Shown here piece after piece: positions 61,353 through 64,000 of a stretch of 64,000 nt of DNA. The notes beneath the pieces are model-generated. The model was not told where the DNA came from and made no database searches. It saw only the letters and a list, made by a program, of their open reading frames with translations. A program made the position numbers and the translations under genes. The stretch covers positions 25,574,501 to 25,638,500 of the forward strand of contig NC_084761.1 in NCBI RefSeq assembly GCF_028858725.1, given 5' to 3'. This stretch comes from Colius striatus (Eukaryota; Chordata; Aves; Coliiformes; Coliidae). Each line of letters opens with the position of its first letter. Positions within the stretch are counted from its first letter, which is position 1.

Positions 61353-64000
61353 GGGTTTTTAGCCACATTTGGGTTTTTTGCTTTATTTCATGGTTATCTG
61401 AAACCTAGGGTTTGGTTTTTTTCCTTTATTTAATGTTATGGGAATGCTTTTTATAGTGAAACATGTCACTACTAGAACCAGTCAGACACTTTCAAAGGAA
61501 AGAAAGTGGCCTTGAGAACAAGGACCAGCTCACTGACACTACACTCATTTGCGGCTTACCCCAAACCTGATACAGGGAGTTGCCATGCCAGTTCCTTGCT
61601 GTCCTCATGGGATTTTCATTCCAGACTAGACTTCTCTCCATGAAAAACTGTACGATACACAGATCCTACACTAACTGACACTAAAACCTTACAACAAATC
61701 CACCCTTTTGCCAAATGAAGCTGATAAACATTGTACTTTTTGCATGTCAAAATATATGAATCTCTACTGATGATAAGACTGCAAGAATGTACAGTGTCTG
61801 TGGCCATGCACATGCATCAGCATGGAGGCAATAATAAGTGCATGAGAAACTGTTACAGCTCTGCCCAGCATTATGCATGTTTGCAGCTCAGGTTTGACAA
61901 TTTTCTTTTGCTCCTATTCACTGCATCAAATCTAATTCAGACAAGCAAAAAAGTGACTTGAGCAATTTCAAGTTTAGTAATTAGTGGCAGTCAGAACTCC
62001 AAGGAGTTCAAGAGCTTTGGTTTTAGGTCCTCAACTCCACTCCAGTAGACCTCTGAAATCATCATGAGCTCTTAAAGGTAGATGTCACGTCAGTACCTTT
62101 TGGGATGAACTCTGAACTGCTTGTGCATGTTCTGCTGCGCTGCATGGATGCAGGTTTGCCATGAAACAGATATGCCGGGCTCCTGGCTCAGCAGAGAGGC
62201 TTGGACCCTCTTTCTGTCTGTACTGCTTGAGGAATTGGGCAAATATAAATCAAGTTTTCAAGCACCAAACTTTGCAGGTTCCCTGTCTTGCACCCCACTA
62301 ACTACTTCTCTCTTCCTCATAGTTTGCCTGTACTTTTCCAGCAGCAGATGAGCTGTCAAGCTCTTGATATTCTGAGCTGCCTTTAAGTGAAGGCAGGTGT
62401 CCATCTATCATGCTTGTGACCTCTGGCCAGGCAGTTGCCTGAAACTGTATTCCTTGGTCACGCTCCACCCCACAAGGCCACTGGAATTAAACATATCCCG
62501 GTGCAGACAGTTGGTCAACACACTCACCTTGGGGACAAGAGTCTAATTCTCAAATCCTTGTTCCTCCTGACTCCAAGCAAGGCCATGATTCCAGCTTTCC
62601 CACATCCCAAAGGAGGGCCACAAGCATCCTGTAGTGGGTCTGGCTTTGTCTCTAGGCTTGAAGTGGTTCCATATTCCCAAAGAGAGAAAATAACTCTACA
62701 GTGCAGCGGTCAGAGCAATCAGGGGGACTGTGTGAAAGGCAAGTTCAGCGCTCTGCTCTCTTGAGAGCGTGTTTGCAATTATTGATACAGAGTGGGAGTT
62801 TCAGAAAGTGTGGTTTGGGGGTTTAGCTCTGAACAACCAACTAATAATTACAGCAGTTTGCACTTGAGTTGTGTGAGAAGCCTTGTTCTTTTTTTCAGAA
62901 AAAATAATTCTATATCCAACCGCATATTTGAAGCCCCAGCTGGATGGTGTTTGTTAGCCTACTTTCAATCGTCAGTAAAAGCCACAGGGGAGGGAAATAA
63001 GCATCACTCATCTTACACGTTAGTAACTGGATGCCCTCTAGCGAGACTGTCACACTCTCAGATCTATCAGTGCTTTATTCCCTTACGAGAGACAGAGAGC
63101 GAGAGAAGACTTTTATGCTTTTCCTTAATGTAAATATTTAGGAGTGCTTCCTGTAGTTAAGCGGAGTGTATAAATCCTACTGAAAGCAGAATTTTATGCC
63201 TGCTCAGCAGAGAAGGGGCAGTGTCTTCAGAGATTTCTCCTCATAGGGATTCTTTCCTCAAGTGTCAAGGATCATCCCAGCCTGTAGAAGAGTAGTTTCT
63301 TTGCTCCGCTGCACCAGGAGGCACGTGGGTTGTTCCTACATTGCATTCGCTAATGGTGAATTCTGGCCCAGAGCACATTCTGCTGTCTGAATCTTTCTCC
63401 AAATATGCCATGCTATCCAGGGTGTTTAAAAGCTGATGTAGCATGGCAGTACTTGATTTATATGAACTCAGTGAGGTGGTTTACAGGGAATCAATATTTA
63501 CCGTTCCAAACATGTGGTGTGACTTCACCAGGCAGTTCGTAGGACCTGATAGTTATTCTTCAAAAGTGCAAATATTTCAATATTGTGCCTCATCAGTTCA
63601 TTGAAATGTATGGCTCTGTTAGTAGGGCCCTTGTCATGTGAAAATACACATGGGGATTCTTCTGTTGCCTTCCCCCCCATCCTCTTATAAATACCAAGAT
63701 TAGGCTTTTCTGGAAATAAGGCATTAATTTTCTGTGAATTTGACCCTGTGCTTATTGCTCTGAAACCAAATTCACACCTAGAGAAGTGAGAGTAGCACTC
63801 CTTACCAGGTGTGCTGCATGAGCACCTCAAGCAAGGCAATCTTTGGCACTCCAGTCTTTTGCAATCACCAGTGCCTGGCCAGCCTGCAGTTTCACATGTG
63901 TTTAAAGTGAATAGCCTTGAAGACTGCTCTCTTTATCCGCTTTTCACTGTGATGTGGTGAGAGAGCACAACAGCTCAGTAACACAGGTTGCCAGCTCAGA

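Larger units (their letters stand above)
56833..64000. other. Gene-free stretch with GC-richer block
   Basis: No gene recognised. 58.1-59.3 kb is clearly richer in G+C and CpG than its surroundings and therefore open in several frames at once (up to 152 codons at 58818-59276). The rest is AT-rich, with a perfect hairpin near 61.34 kb. BBS12, whose coding region is essentially one long exon, would be obvious if present and is not. Confidence 0.55.

Noticed and set aside
1..64000. CRISPR arrays, bacterial operons, rRNA or tRNA genes
   Set aside because: None seen. The window is vertebrate nuclear DNA, and bacterial feature classes such as ribosome binding sites and operators do not apply.

Overview
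The window is nuclear DNA from a bird. It carries several 5'-truncated CR1 (Chicken Repeat 1) LINE fragments ending in the typical ATTCTATG-like 3' tail, LTR remnants of endogenous retroviruses of types common in bird genomes, spliced coding exons with GT/AG borders, and generally AT-rich intergenic DNA. The LTR types suggest a neoavian bird rather than a galliform, but that is an inference and the species cannot be fixed from this window.

The one protein-coding gene I can support is interleukin-21 (IL21) on the minus strand, ATG at 17661 and stop at 12572. It has five coding exons, all joined in phase 0, encoding about 133 residues: a signal peptide, a short-chain four-helix cytokine core, four cysteines and the diagnostic CxSYEKK motif. 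A TATA box, an NFAT core and an AP-1-like site lie just upstream. Two UUAUUUA instability motifs lie in the 3' UTR. Intron 3 holds a CR1 fragment.

Layout: 1-12.3 kb is downstream of IL21, with one CR1, a plus-strand LTR with recognisable TATA and poly(A) signals (about 5.24-5.82 kb), and a compact LTR with perfect 8-bp terminal inverted repeats (7.24-7.71 kb). 12.3-17.85 kb is IL21 and its proximal promoter. 17.85-64 kb is a gene-free stretch with CR1 fragments at 21.3, 32.0, 44.6 and 56.6 kb, an LTR cluster at 33.4-35.2 kb, and a GC-richer block at 58.1-59.3 kb. I found no exons of the neighbours expected from conserved vertebrate synteny (IL2/ADAD1 on one side, BBS12/FGF2 on the other).

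I looked for an unusual or undescribed system and did not find convincing evidence of one. The items worth a second look are local: a possible alternative IL21 C-terminus by intron-4 read-through, LTRs close to an immune gene, a possible orphan exon at 22.7 kb, and the sizeable gene-free flank upstream of IL21.
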